NCBI RefSeq assembly: GCF_028657905.1 | Contig: NZ_CP117781.1 | Location: 1,488,001 to 1,552,000 of the forward strand | Direction: 5' to 3' | From: Burkholderia sp. FERM BP-3421 | GTDB lineage: Bacteria; Pseudomonadota; Gammaproteobacteria; Burkholderiales; Burkholderiaceae | Length of the DNA: 64,000 nucleotides | In this document: positions 34,462-44,088 of the stretch, piece by piece | Position numbering within the stretch: position 1 is the stretch's first letter | Layout of the letters: each line of letters starts with the position of its first letter | The notes under the pieces: model-generated | Seen by the model: only the letters and a program-made list of their open reading frames with translations | The model's database searches: none | What the model was told of the DNA's origin: nothing | Position numbers and translations under genes: made by a program

Positions 34462-35349
34462 TTACGCCTGCGGCGCCGGATGCAGCGGCACGCGGCGCGG
34501 CGCGGCCTGCGCGGCATAGCGCGCATTGGTCTCGTCGATCTTCGCGAGCAGGCGGTCGATCTGCAGGTAGCGGCGGTTGTCGTAGTCCCACGGATGGAAG
34601 TTCGGCCGGAAATAGCCGAGCCATTCGCGCGCGATGCCCGGGAATACGCCGTAGCGCGGGCCGTACAGGAACGCGACGAGCGTGCCGAACCCGCCGAAGC
34701 GTCCGCGGCGGCGGCGATGCGACGCCATCAGCCGCACATGGAAGTCGAACACGATGACCCAGAAGATCAGCGTGGTCACGAGCATCGTGCCGGTGCGCAG
34801 CAGATAGCGCCCGGGCCCCGGCCGCATGACCGTGTTCCACACGTCGAACGACACCGCCTTGTGTTCGGTTTCCTCCATCGCGTGCCACATCCACATCTGC
34901 GTGTAGCCGTCGACCGAGCCGTCGATCCGGTGCGCGGGATCGGACAGCAAGAGGTTCGCGAGCATCGCCGTGTAGTGTTCGAGCGCGATCGTGACCGCGA
35001 GCTGCATCGCGTGCGGCAGCACTTTCTTCATGAAGCCGAGCACCGCCCACAGCCGCGCATCGAGCCGGTGTGCGGGCAGGCCGGCCGCCTGCAGCAGATC
35101 GTTGTACTCGATGTGCTCGCGCGTGTGCATCGCCTCCTGGCCGATGAAGCCGAGCACCTGCTGCTTCAGCACGGGATCGTCGATGCGGTCCTTGTAGTTG
35201 CGTACCGAGTCCATGAAGAAGCGCTCCCCGGCCGGGAACAGCAGCGACAGCGCGTTCATGAAATGCGTGACCGGCACCCCTTTCACGTGCCAGTCAGACG
35301 CCCGTTCGGGCGGCAGCGCGAATCTGACGTCGCGTCGTACCGGCATCAT
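34462..35349 (-). CDS. Putative metal-dependent hydrolase (PF10118-like, helical)
   Basis: A 295-residue protein, largely helical, with His and Glu clusters that look like di-iron or metal ligands: GQEAMHTREHIEYN near residue 75 and AMEETEHKAVSFD near 150. It has one or two hydrophobic stretches near 185-200. The fold reminds of ferritin-like proteins, and the activity of the family is unproven. It overlaps the preceding dehydrogenase gene by four bases. Confidence 0.82.
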   Translation of the reverse strand: MMPVRRDVRFALPPERASDWHVKGVPVTHFMNALSLLFPAGERFFMDSVRNYKDRIDDPVLKQQVLGFIGQEAMHTREHIEYNDLLQAAGLPAHRLDARLWAVLGFMKKVLPHAMQLAVTIALEHYTAMLANLLLSDPAHRIDGSVDGYTQMWMWHAMEETEHKAVSFDVWNTVMRPGPGRYLLRTGTMLVTTLIFWVIVFDFHVRLMASHRRRRGRFGGFGTLVAFLYGPRYGVFPGIAREWLGYFRPNFHPWDYDNRRYLQIDRLLAKIDETNARYAAQAAPRRVPLHPAPQA

Positions 35350-36284
35350 GATGTTTCTCCCTGTTTGCCTGCGTTGTTATAGCTTGTGCGCGCCGTGGCC
35401 GGCGCGGGCGCCGGTTGGGCATGGCCGGCGCGGCGGCGCGCCTTGGCGCGTTCGCGACGGGTCGCCATCACGACCAGCACCTGATAGGCGGCGGGCAGCA
35501 CGCGCGCGAGCCAGTCGGCGCCGTGCGCGTCGCGCCCGATCAGCACGCGGCGCTGATTCCGGCGCACGCCGCGCAGGATCGTGCGGGCCGCCTCGTCGGC
35601 CGTCGTGATGAAGAACTTCTCGAAGTCGTCCTTGCCCTGCTGTTCGCTGTCGACCATGAAGCCGAGCATGTTCTGCGAGATGCGGCTCGACTGCGCGATG
35701 TTGGTCTTGATGCCGCCCGGATGCACGCAGGTCGCCGACACGCCGCACTTCATCATGTCCAGCTCCTGACGCAGCGATTCGGTGAAGCCGCGCACCGCGT
35801 ACTTGGTCGCGTTGTACGCGCTCATGCCCGGCTGCGCGAAGATCCCGAAGATGCTGGAGGTGTTGACGATGTGGCCGTCGCCGCTCGCCTTCAGGTAAGG
35901 CAGGAACGCCTTGGTGCCGTGCACGACGCCCCAGAAGTTGATGTTCATGATCCATTCGAGGTCCGCGTATTCCATGCCCTCGATCGTGCTCGACAGCGCG
36001 ACGCCCGCGTTGTTGAACACCAGGTTCACGCGGCCGTGCGCCGCCGCGGTGTCGTCGGCCCAGGCCTGCATTGCGGCGCGGTCGCCGACATCGAGCACGC
36101 GCGTCGTGACGCGCACCGACGGCGCGAGCGCGCGCACGATCCGTTCCGTTTCCGCGAGGCCGACCGCGTTGCGGTCCGCGAGCGACACGTGGCACTGCGC
36201 CTGCGCGAGCTGCAGCGCGAGCGAGCGGCCCATGCCGGAGCCTGCACCCGTGATGGCCGCGACCTTGTCGGCGAAATCCTTCAT
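35346..36284 (-). CDS. Short-chain dehydrogenase/reductase of the Baeyer-Villiger operon
   Basis: A 312-residue classical SDR with cofactor motif GAGSGMGR near residue 14, NNAG near 90, Ser near 143 and the catalytic pair in YNATK near 157. The C-terminal 60 residues are basic and may contact membrane. It probably oxidises an alcohol to the ketone used by the monooxygenase encoded just upstream (27 bases gap). It is coupled by a four-base overlap to the next gene. Confidence 0.92.
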   Translation of the reverse strand: MKDFADKVAAITGAGSGMGRSLALQLAQAQCHVSLADRNAVGLAETERIVRALAPSVRVTTRVLDVGDRAAMQAWADDTAAAHGRVNLVFNNAGVALSSTIEGMEYADLEWIMNINFWGVVHGTKAFLPYLKASGDGHIVNTSSIFGIFAQPGMSAYNATKYAVRGFTESLRQELDMMKCGVSATCVHPGGIKTNIAQSSRISQNMLGFMVDSEQQGKDDFEKFFITTADEAARTILRGVRRNQRRVLIGRDAHGADWLARVLPAAYQVLVVMATRRERAKARRRAGHAQPAPAPATARTSYNNAGKQGETS

Positions 36285-36311
36285 GTCTTCGTCTCCTCCG
36301 TTGCGGATGGC

Positions 36312-37880
36312 TCAGGCGGCTTCGGCCGGGCGCGTGGCGGGCGCGGCGGCGGGGCGCGCATCGCGCCGGGGCGCGGCATACGCATGGTAGTCCGCCATCG
36401 AGAAATGCGCGGTCGCCTGCCGGAAGCGCCACGTGAAGCCGGGCCACAGCGTGGTGTTCTTGCCGGTGCGCGGATCCAGATACCAGCTTTTGCAGCCGCC
36501 CGTCGACCAGATCGCGCGCTTGAGCTTCTGCTGCAACTGCGTGTTGTACGCGTTCTCGACGAGCGGACGCACCTCGATCGCGTCGGCGCGTTCGTTGCGC
36601 ATCGCGTCGAGCGCGCCGAGGATGTATTCGATCTGCGACTCGATCATGTACACCATCGAGTTGTGGCCGAGGCCCGTGTTCGGGCCGACGATCATGAAGA
36701 AATTCGGGTAGCCGGGCAGCGTGGTGCCGAGGTACGCGTGCGCGCCGTCGCGCCAGGTGTCGACGATGTCGACGCCGCCGCGCCCGCGGATCACGCCGCG
36801 CGGGAACGGATCGGCGACCTGGAAGCCGGTGCCGTAGATCAGGCAGTCGACCTCGTGACGCGCGCCGTCGGTGGTGACCACGGCGTTCGGCTCGATGCGC
36901 GCGATGCCGGTCGTCACGACGTCGACATTGGCGCGGGTCAGCGCGGGGTAGTAGTCGTTCGAGATCAGCACGCGCTTGCAGCCGAGCGTGTAGTCGGGCG
37001 TGACGGTCGCGCGCAGCGCCGGGTCGGGGATCTGGCGGCGGATGTGCTTGAGCGCGAGCTTCTGCACGTTCTTCATCAGCGCCGGATGGATCGCGAAGCC
37101 GAGCACGCGCGATTCCAGCATCCAGTACAGGCCGCCGCGCACCAGCTTCTGCGTGAACGGCAGCGCGCGGAACAGCCATTGCTCGACGCGCGTCACGTTG
37201 CGATCGGGCTTCGGCATGATCCACGGCGGGGTGCGCTGGAACAGCGCGAGCGAGCGCACGCGCGGCGCGATCTGCGGAACGAACTGGATCGCGCTCGCGC
37301 CGGTGCCGATCACCGCGACGCGCTTGCCGTCGAGCGGATAGTCGTGCTCCCACTGCTGCGAGTGGAACGCCTTGCCCTCGAACTGCTCGATGCCGGGAAT
37401 CGCGGGCAGCGCGGCGCGCGACAGGCCGCCCATGCCGGAGATCAGCACCCGCGCGTTGAGCCGCCGGCCGTTCGCGAACGTGAGCCGCCAACGGTGCGCG
37501 GTTTCGTCGTAGGCCGCGCCGACGAGTTCCTGGCCGAAGCGCAGGTACGGGCCGAGGTGGAAGCGTTCGACGCAGCGTTCCAGGTACGCGCGGATCTCGG
37601 GCTGCGGCGCGAACATCCGGGTCCACAGCGGATTCGGGGCGAACGAGAACGAGTAGACATGCGATTGCACGTCGCACGCGCAGCCGGGGTAATGGTTGTC
37701 GCGCCAGGTGCCGCCGACCGATCCGGCCTTCTCCAGCACGACGAAGTCGGAGACGCCTTGCTCACGCAGCCGGATCGCCATCCCCAGGCCGGCGAAGCCG
37801 GTGCCGATGATCGCGATGTCGATGGATTCTTCGGGGCCGTTGCCGCCGGGCGGGGCGAACGGCGGGGTGCGCGCATTCAT
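36312..37880 (-). CDS. Baeyer-Villiger-type flavin monooxygenase
   Basis: A 522-residue class B flavoprotein that would convert ketones to esters or lactones with NADPH and oxygen. It has an FAD motif GTGFAG at residues 26-31, the exact Baeyer-Villiger fingerprint F-x-G-x3-H-x3-W at 167-177 (FEGKAFHSQQW) and an NADPH motif VIGTGASA near 190. The start at 37880 is chosen because GGAG lies eight bases before it; an ATG at 37904 is preceded only by A residues. It is the first gene of a leftward operon, divergent from a LysR regulator. Confidence 0.93.
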   Translation of the reverse strand: MNARTPPFAPPGGNGPEESIDIAIIGTGFAGLGMAIRLREQGVSDFVVLEKAGSVGGTWRDNHYPGCACDVQSHVYSFSFAPNPLWTRMFAPQPEIRAYLERCVERFHLGPYLRFGQELVGAAYDETAHRWRLTFANGRRLNARVLISGMGGLSRAALPAIPGIEQFEGKAFHSQQWEHDYPLDGKRVAVIGTGASAIQFVPQIAPRVRSLALFQRTPPWIMPKPDRNVTRVEQWLFRALPFTQKLVRGGLYWMLESRVLGFAIHPALMKNVQKLALKHIRRQIPDPALRATVTPDYTLGCKRVLISNDYYPALTRANVDVVTTGIARIEPNAVVTTDGARHEVDCLIYGTGFQVADPFPRGVIRGRGGVDIVDTWRDGAHAYLGTTLPGYPNFFMIVGPNTGLGHNSMVYMIESQIEYILGALDAMRNERADAIEVRPLVENAYNTQLQQKLKRAIWSTGGCKSWYLDPRTGKNTTLWPGFTWRFRQATAHFSMADYHAYAAPRRDARPAAAPATRPAEAA

Positions 37881-38402
37881 CCAGGTGTCTCCGTTTTTGC
37901 TCATTTTTTAATGTGACATTGAATGATGTAACGATAGTCTGCGGCAAGGAATTCCGCAAGGGGCTAGATGGATGGCTCTAGGGCGCGGCCGGTGACAGAC
38001 GAGGGGAATCGCAAGATGTTGAACGGAAAGGAATTTTTTTGATGGATCCGGGGCGGGCCGGCGAGCCCGCCGGGACTGCCCGGGCGTTGACGCGCCGGGC
38101 TCGACGGACACCCGCCCTACGGATATCCCGGCGTACGAGACGAGACGGAGATCCCGATTTCGTCCAAGTCCGGAGAAGCGCGGGATGTGCGCGGGGAAGC
38201 GCTTCGCGGGTTCGATGCCGTGCAACGGCCGGCGCTCGTGGGACGACGCGCCCGGCCGCCGTCCCGTTCCGATCCCGCCCGGCGGCCCGCATGCAGGCGG
38301 CCCGCGCGATTGATGCGTCCCGCCGAACAATCGTGAAGTCGCTTGTGCCGGACGGCGGCGCGGCTCTATGCTGTCCGGTTGGCGAATCAAAGGAGGATAG
38401 GC
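37881..38402. other. Divergent intergenic region of the monooxygenase operon and LysR gene
   Basis: About 520 bases. The AT-richer part near 37900-38045 is the likely promoter and LysR-binding area for the leftward operon. No gene is supported in the GC-rich remainder, although frames stay open because of base composition. Confidence 0.5.
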
Positions 38403-39368
38403 ATGGACCGGCTGCAAGCCATGGAAGTCTTCACGCGCGTGGTGGATGCGAACAGCTTCACGCGCGCCGCCGAAGCGCTGACGATGCCGCGCGCGTCAGT
38501 GACGACCACCATCCAGAACCTCGAGGCGCTGCTCGGCGTGCGCCTCCTGAACCGGACGACGCGTCGGCTGTCGCTCACGCCCGACGGCGCGGCCTACTAC
38601 GAACACTGCCTGAAGATCATCGCGGAAATCTCGGAGACGGACGCGAGCTTCCAGGCCGGCAGCCGCAAGCCGAGCGGCGCCTTGCGGGTGCACATGCCCG
38701 GGTCGATCGGGCGGCAGATCGTGATCCCGGCGCTCTCGACCTTTCACCAGCGCTATCCGGACATCGACCTCGATCTCGGGCTGTCGGACCGCATCGTCGA
38801 TCCGGTGGAGGAAGGGCTCGACTGCCTGATCCGGGTCGGGCCGCTCGAGGATTCGTCGATGATCGCGCGGCGGCTCGGCCTGCTCAAGCGCGTGACCTGC
38901 GCGTCGCCCGCCTATCTCGACCGGCACGGCGAGCCGTGCGAGATCGCCGACCTGGCCCGCCATCAGGCGGTGCGCTTCCGGATGAGCCACACCACGCGGC
39001 CGGTGCCCTGGATCTTCCTGATCGACGGCAGGATGGTCGAGGTGAAGATGGACAGCGTCGTCACGGTCAACGACGGCGATGCGTACCTGACCTGCGGTAT
39101 CGAGGGCTTCGGCCTGATCCAGCCGATGCTGCTGCTCGCGCTGCCGCATCTGCTCGACGGGCGGCTGCGCGAGGTGCTGACCGGTTTCAATCCGAAGCCG
39201 AAGCCGATTTCGCTCGTGTATCCGCAGAACCGTCATCTGTCGATGAAGGTGCGCGTGTTCGCCGATTGGCTCGCGGAACTGTTCGGGTCGATTCCGGCGG
39301 TCGAGGCGGAGAGCGCGTGGCCGCGCGGCGGAGCGCGGCGCGACGGCAGTCACGCGGTGCCGGCTTGA
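38403..39368 (+). CDS. LysR-family transcriptional regulator
   Basis: A 321-residue regulator with an N-terminal winged helix-turn-helix (FTRAAEALTMPRASVTTTI, residues 20-40) and a periplasmic-binding-like effector domain from about residue 90. The first residues, MDRLQAMEVFTRVVDANSF, are typical of the CrgA/AaeR-like group. A strong AGGAGG at 38391-38396 fixes the start. It is divergent from the Baeyer-Villiger operon and is its most likely regulator. Confidence 0.93.
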   Translation: MDRLQAMEVFTRVVDANSFTRAAEALTMPRASVTTTIQNLEALLGVRLLNRTTRRLSLTPDGAAYYEHCLKIIAEISETDASFQAGSRKPSGALRVHMPGSIGRQIVIPALSTFHQRYPDIDLDLGLSDRIVDPVEEGLDCLIRVGPLEDSSMIARRLGLLKRVTCASPAYLDRHGEPCEIADLARHQAVRFRMSHTTRPVPWIFLIDGRMVEVKMDSVVTVNDGDAYLTCGIEGFGLIQPMLLLALPHLLDGRLREVLTGFNPKPKPISLVYPQNRHLSMKVRVFADWLAELFGSIPAVEAESAWPRGGARRDGSHAVPA

Positions 39369-39438
39369 GGGCCGGGATTGCCGTTGCCGGGACGCGGGGC
39401 GGTGCGCGTCGCGCCGGCCTTGTCCGGCGCGCGCGCGC

Positions 39439-40098
39439 TCAGCGCGGCGCGCGGCGGCGCAACACCCCGGCGACGAGCGTCAGCTGCGCGAGCGCATAGC
39501 AGAACCAGATCGCGTAAGCGCTGCCGCCGAATGCGCCGAGAAAGCGGTCGATGCCGATCAGCGCGTCGGAGCCGGCGAAGACGAGCCCGCCGAGCGCCAC
39601 CTGGAGCCCGGGCGTGCGCGCGCACAGCGCGAAGCTGGCCATCGCGCCGAGCACGAGGATGTAGACGGACACCGGCGCCGCCAGCGCATGCAGGTGCGGG
39701 TGGAACGCGGCGTAGAGCGCGCCGGCGAACAGCCACAGGCCGATCAGCGCGAGCACGCGCCAGCCGCGCGGCGCGGCGCGCCACGGCGCGAACAGCGCGC
39801 AATAGCCGAGATGGGCGAGCAGGAACGCGCCGAGGCCGGCCACGAACGACGGCGGCCATTGCGGCAGCGCGAGCAGCACGTCGCCGAGCACGGCCGCGGC
39901 CAGCGCGAACATGAGCCGGTTGCGTTCGCGGGCGGGGGCGTGGCGCGTCGCGGCGGCGAGCAGTAGCACGCCCATCGCCGCCTTCGCGGCCGGCTGGCCC
40001 GGGTAGGGCGCGATGCCGAGCGAGAGTCCGTAGCACAGCGCCGCGACGAGCGCGGCGTACCACAGGCCGCGCGCGCGGCCGGGCGGGAGAAGCGGCAT
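39439..40098 (-). CDS. Lysoplasmalogenase-like membrane protein (YhhN/TMEM86 family)
   Basis: A 219-residue integral membrane protein with about eight hydrophobic segments. Family motifs are KAAMGVLLL near residue 39, the DVLLALP segment near 75 with its conserved Asp, and GSDALIGIDRF near 177. Members hydrolyse the vinyl-ether bond of lysoplasmalogens. Since most proteobacteria lack plasmalogens, the true substrate is open. It stands alone, convergent with the LysR gene. Confidence 0.87.
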   Translation of the reverse strand: MPLLPPGRARGLWYAALVAALCYGLSLGIAPYPGQPAAKAAMGVLLLAAATRHAPARERNRLMFALAAAVLGDVLLALPQWPPSFVAGLGAFLLAHLGYCALFAPWRAAPRGWRVLALIGLWLFAGALYAAFHPHLHALAAPVSVYILVLGAMASFALCARTPGLQVALGGLVFAGSDALIGIDRFLGAFGGSAYAIWFCYALAQLTLVAGVLRRRAPR

Positions 40099-40305
40099 GG
40101 TCGATGGGGTCTCCGGTTTGTTATGGAGCGACGCGCGCGGCCCAGCACGGCGCGATCGCGCATTATCGCGGAGAAGCGCCGCGCGGCGGCCGGCGAATCC
40201 TTCTAGAATCGGCGCTTGCCCGCGCGCTGTGGCGCGGGGTCGATGCCTGCGCGTCCGCGCGGCGGGCGACGGCGTGGATGGCGCGGAACATGCGAGGAAG
40301 AGGCG

Positions 40306-40953
40306 ATGCTGACGGTCTGGGGACGCCGCAATTCATTCAACGTGCAGAAAGTCATGTGGCTGATCGGCGAACTCGGCCTCGCGCATCGCCATGTGCCGGC
40401 CGGCGGCGATTTCGGCCTCAACGATACCGCCGCTTTCTTCGCGATGAATCCGCACGGGCGGGTGCCGCTCATCGACGATGACGGCACGACCGTCTGGGAG
40501 TCGCATGCGATCCTGCGCTATCTGGCCGCCCGTCACGGCGAGGCCGGTTTCTGGAGCGAGGACCCGCGAGTGCGCAGCCTGGCGGACCGCTGGATGGACT
40601 GGACCCAGACCAGCCTGCAGCCGGCGTTCCTGACCGGCGTTTTCTGGGGCTATTACCGAACGCCGCCCGCGCTGCGGGACGCCGTGCGCATCGAGCACAG
40701 CGTCGATCTGTGCGCGCAGTATTTCCAGCTGCTCGATCAGGTGCTGTCCGCGCAGCCGTTCCTGGCCGGCGAGCGGCTGACGCTCGCCGACATTCCGGCG
40801 GGCACGCACCTGTACCGGTATTTCGAGCTGGACATCCGGCGTCCGCATGTGCCGCACGTGGAGGCGTGGTACGCGCGCCTCGCCGCGCGGCCCGCGTACC
40901 GGGAGCATGTGATGGTGCCGTTCGGGGAATTGCGCGGGCGGTTGGATTACTAG
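40306..40953 (+). CDS. Glutathione S-transferase
   Basis: A 215-residue enzyme with a thioredoxin-like N-terminal domain (1-80, with NPHGRVPLIDDDG and the glutathione-binding WESHAILRYLA) and a helical C-terminal domain (90-205, with LTLADIPAGTHLYRY). The early SFNVQKV region takes the place of the catalytic Ser/Cys/Tyr. GAGGAAGAGG sits before the ATG. It conjugates or reduces electrophiles with glutathione; the substrate is unknown. Confidence 0.92.
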   Translation: MLTVWGRRNSFNVQKVMWLIGELGLAHRHVPAGGDFGLNDTAAFFAMNPHGRVPLIDDDGTTVWESHAILRYLAARHGEAGFWSEDPRVRSLADRWMDWTQTSLQPAFLTGVFWGYYRTPPALRDAVRIEHSVDLCAQYFQLLDQVLSAQPFLAGERLTLADIPAGTHLYRYFELDIRRPHVPHVEAWYARLAARPAYREHVMVPFGELRGRLDY

Positions 40954-41073
40954 GGGGCGGCCTCCCGCGGGGCGGCTTGCCTCGCGTGGGCTCGACGGAG
41001 GTAAAGCGCGGGTCGGCTTGCCTTGATTCGGCGCAGCAGCGCCTGTATCTGTATGGTCATCGGAGGTCACCTC

Positions 41074-41751
41074 ATGCGCATCGTCCTGACCGGTGCAACC
41101 GGCATGGTGGGCCAAGGCGTGCTGCGCGCGTGCCTGAGGGCCCGCGACGTGACGGAAATCATCGTGATCGGCCGGCGCGCGCCCGACGGTTACGCGGATC
41201 CGCGGCTCAAGGTCGTCGTCACGCCGCATCTCGATCGCTTCGAGGCGTCGGATGCCTCGTTCGCGAACGTCGACGCCTGCTTCTTCTGCGTCGGCGTGTC
41301 GTCGTTCCGGATGCCGGAGGCCGCGTATCGCGCGGTGACCTACGACCTCACGCTCCACGTCGCGCGGCAACTGCTTGCCCGCAGCCCCGGCATGAGCCTG
41401 GTGTATGTGTCCGGCGCGGGCGCGGACAGCAGCGAGCAGGGCGGGACCATGTGGGCGCGCGTCCGCGGGCAAACCGAAAACGCGCTGCAGCGGCTGCCGT
41501 TTCGACAGGTCGCCATATTCCGGCCCGCCGCGATCCTCCCCGAGGACGGCATCCGGTCGCGCACGGCGGTTTACCGGTGGGCGTACGCCGTGCTCGCGCC
41601 GATCCTGAGCGTGATACGCCGGATCGCGCCGGGGCAGGTGCTGACCACGCAGGTCGTCGGCGACGCCATGCTCAACGCCGTGCGGCACGGCGTGCCGCAA
41701 CCGATCCTGACGCCCGCTGACATTCATCGGCTGGCTGCCGCGCCGCCGTGA
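41074..41751 (+). CDS. NAD(P)-binding epimerase/dehydratase-like protein
   Basis: A 225-residue atypical Rossmann-fold protein. It starts with the nucleotide-binding LTGATGMVGQGVL and continues with VSGAGADSSE, where Ser is present but the Tyr-x3-Lys pair is not in its usual form, and FRPAAILPEDG. It resembles the short NAD(P)H-binding proteins of the NmrA/HTATIP2 type, often stress related. CGGAGG lies eight bases before the ATG. No operon partner. Confidence 0.85.
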   Translation: MRIVLTGATGMVGQGVLRACLRARDVTEIIVIGRRAPDGYADPRLKVVVTPHLDRFEASDASFANVDACFFCVGVSSFRMPEAAYRAVTYDLTLHVARQLLARSPGMSLVYVSGAGADSSEQGGTMWARVRGQTENALQRLPFRQVAIFRPAAILPEDGIRSRTAVYRWAYAVLAPILSVIRRIAPGQVLTTQVVGDAMLNAVRHGVPQPILTPADIHRLAAAPP

Positions 41752-41983
41752 TGCGCCGGCGAAGCGCGAGGGCAGCCGGGGCGTCGGCGGAATTCGCTCG
41801 TGTTCCATGCGCATGGGACGCGCGCGGCGTCGGCCGCGAGCGACGGCGCGTCGGCTCGGGATGACCGCGACGGCCGTTGCGCCTAGACTGTCCCGTCATC
41901 GGGAGCAAGCGGCGGCCTGCCCGCGCCACGCGAAGCCGGCCGGCCATCCCGCGCAGTCTTCATCCAGGGCAAGGGAGGACACG

Positions 41984-42712
41984 ATGCACTACGCGCTTTA
42001 TTACTGGCCCGGCATCCAGGGCCGCGGCGAATTCGTGCGGCTGGCGCTCGAAGCGACCGAAGCCGACTATGTCGACGTCGCGCGCCAGTCCGCGCGCAAG
42101 GGCCTGGGCCTGCCCGCGATGATGCGCCTGCTCGACGACGACGCATTGGCCTGCCCGCCGTTTGCGCCGCCGTTTCTCAAGGCCGGCGACCAGATCATCG
42201 GGCATACCGCCAACATCCTGCTGTTCCTCGGCGCGCGGCATCGTCTTGCGCCCCGCGAGGCGGCGGCGCGGCTGTGGGTGCACCAGCTGCAACTGAGCGT
42301 GACCGACTTCGTCGCCGAGATCCACGACACGCATCACCCGATCGCCGGCAATCTCTACTACGAAGACCAGATGCCGGAAGCGGCCGCGCGCTCGGCGGAT
42401 TTCATCGAGAATCGCCTGCCGAAGTTCCTCGGCTATTTCAGCACGGTGTTGGCCCGGAATCCGCACGAGAGCGGTTACCTGGCCGGCCGGCGCTTGAGCT
42501 ATGTGGATCTGTCGATGTTCCAGCTGATCGAGGGGCTGCGCTACGCCTTCCCGAACGCGATGGCGCGCATCGAACCGGAGCATGCCGGGTTGATCGAATT
42601 GCACGACCGGGTCGCGGCGCATCCGCCCATCGCGCGCTATCTGGCGTCGGCGCGTCGCATTCCGTTCAACCAAGAGGGAATCTTCAGGCACTACGCGGAA
42701 CTGGATCGATAG
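41984..42712 (+). CDS. Glutathione S-transferase (sigma/alpha-like)
   Basis: A 242-residue enzyme. The N-terminal domain starts LYYWPGIQGRGEFVRLALEA, with Tyr at position 6 or 7 as the likely catalytic residue, and the glutathione motif lies near HTANILLFLG. The helical C-terminal domain includes GRRLSYVDLSMFQLIEGLRY. The tyrosine and the GRGE motif resemble eukaryote-like sigma/alpha classes more than the usual bacterial beta class. GGGAGG precedes the ATG. Confidence 0.88.
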   Translation: MHYALYYWPGIQGRGEFVRLALEATEADYVDVARQSARKGLGLPAMMRLLDDDALACPPFAPPFLKAGDQIIGHTANILLFLGARHRLAPREAAARLWVHQLQLSVTDFVAEIHDTHHPIAGNLYYEDQMPEAAARSADFIENRLPKFLGYFSTVLARNPHESGYLAGRRLSYVDLSMFQLIEGLRYAFPNAMARIEPEHAGLIELHDRVAAHPPIARYLASARRIPFNQEGIFRHYAELDR

Positions 42713-43082
42713 CGCGTGCAGGACAGGCGGCAGGCGCGCGCCCGCCTCGCTCGCCTGCCGGGCAGGCTGCGAGCGGCGCGCATTGCGCGGCTCTCCCGCA
42801 CGAAGCCGGAAGTCAACACAGACCCATCGCGTCGAATCCTGACAGGCCGCGGCGCAGGCACGCGTCCGCCGCTGGCGCGTTCCCGGGATGTCGGCGTCCG
42901 CGCGCGCTTGCTATCATCGCTGCGGGATCTCCTTCCCACCCGGCTGCGCTACAGGATTCGCAAGCCAGCGTGACGGCGCATCGCCGCAACCCGCGCCGCA
43001 CGTTCCCAATGAATCCGTGCCGGCGCGTCGCGCGTCCCCACTATTCCCGCGCGCGCCCCGGCTTCGTCAGACAGGTTCAACG
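42713..43082. other. Intergenic region without a supported gene
   Basis: About 370 bases upstream of the agmatinase gene. Composition is GC-rich throughout and no hairpin or family motif stands out; the promoter of the agmatinase gene is presumably here. Confidence 0.4.
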
Positions 43083-44045
43083 ATGACCGAACACATCCGC
43101 GCCGACGGCGCGATCCGCCAGTCGTCCCTCCAAGGTTCCGCATTCGAAAACACCTATGCCGGCGTGCTGTCGTTCATGCGCCGCACCTACAGCCGCGAGC
43201 TTGCCGGCGTCGACGTGGCGATTTCCGGCGTGCCGCTGGATCTCGCCACCACCTATCGCTCCGGCGCGCGGCTCGGCCCGGCCGCGGTGCGCGCGGCCAG
43301 CGTGCAGCTCGCGGAACTGGATCCGTTCCCGTGGGGCTTCGATCCGTTCGAGGATCTCGCGGTGATCGACTATGGCGACTGCTGGTTCGACGCGCACAAT
43401 CCGCTCACGATCAAGCCCGCGATCGTCGAGCACGCGCGCACGATCCTCGAGAGCGGCGCGAAGATGCTGACCTTCGGCGGTGACCATTTCATCACCTATC
43501 CGCTGCTGATCGCGCACGCGGAGCGCTATGGCAAGCCGCTGTCGCTGATCCATTTCGATGCGCATTGCGACACCTGGGCCGACGACGAACCGGACAGCCT
43601 CAATCACGGCACGATGTTCTACAAGGCGGTGAAGGACGGGCTCGTCGATCCGCGCACCTCGGTGCAGATCGGGATCCGCACCTGGAACGAGGACTTCATG
43701 GGCTTCAACCTGCTCGATGCGCCGTGGGTGCACGAGCATGGCCCGCGCGCGGCGCTGGAGCGGATCAGGTCGATCGTCGGCGACCGGCCCGCGTACCTGA
43801 CCTTCGACATCGACTGTCTCGATCCGGCGTTCGCGCCCGGCACCGGCACGCCGGTCGCGGGCGGCCTGTCGTCCGCGCAGGCGCTCGCGATCGTGCGCGG
43901 GCTCGGCGGCCTGAACCTGGTCGGCGCGGACGTGGTGGAGGTCGCGCCCGCCTACGATCACGCCGACATCACGGCGATCGCCGCCGCGCATGTCGCGTGC
44001 GACCTGCTGTGTCTGTGGCGGCAGCGCAAGGTCGGCGCGCGCTGA
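43083..44045 (+). CDS. speB: Agmatinase/ureohydrolase
   Basis: A 320-residue binuclear manganese enzyme that splits agmatine to putrescine and urea; close relatives act on guanidinobutyrate. Metal motifs are all present: FGGDHFITYP near residue 138, HFDAHCDTW near 160 and FDIDCLDPAFAPGTGTP near 240. The family length is normal. It is followed by a strong GC hairpin and a tandem repeat. Confidence 0.9.
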   Translation: MTEHIRADGAIRQSSLQGSAFENTYAGVLSFMRRTYSRELAGVDVAISGVPLDLATTYRSGARLGPAAVRAASVQLAELDPFPWGFDPFEDLAVIDYGDCWFDAHNPLTIKPAIVEHARTILESGAKMLTFGGDHFITYPLLIAHAERYGKPLSLIHFDAHCDTWADDEPDSLNHGTMFYKAVKDGLVDPRTSVQIGIRTWNEDFMGFNLLDAPWVHEHGPRAALERIRSIVGDRPAYLTFDIDCLDPAFAPGTGTPVAGGLSSAQALAIVRGLGGLNLVGADVVEVAPAYDHADITAIAAAHVACDLLCLWRQRKVGAR

Positions 44046-44056
44046 CGGCGCGCCGA

Positions 44057-44087
44057 GCGGCCCCGCGCGCATCGCGCGCGGGGCCGC
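44057..44087. terminator. Perfect 14-base stem hairpin after the agmatinase gene
   Basis: The arms 44057-44070 and 44074-44087 pair without mismatch around an ATC loop. No T run follows, so it is a strong RNA structure rather than a classic intrinsic terminator. It separates the agmatinase gene from the repeat array and could stop transcription arriving from either side. Confidence 0.5.
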
Positions 44088-44088
44088 G

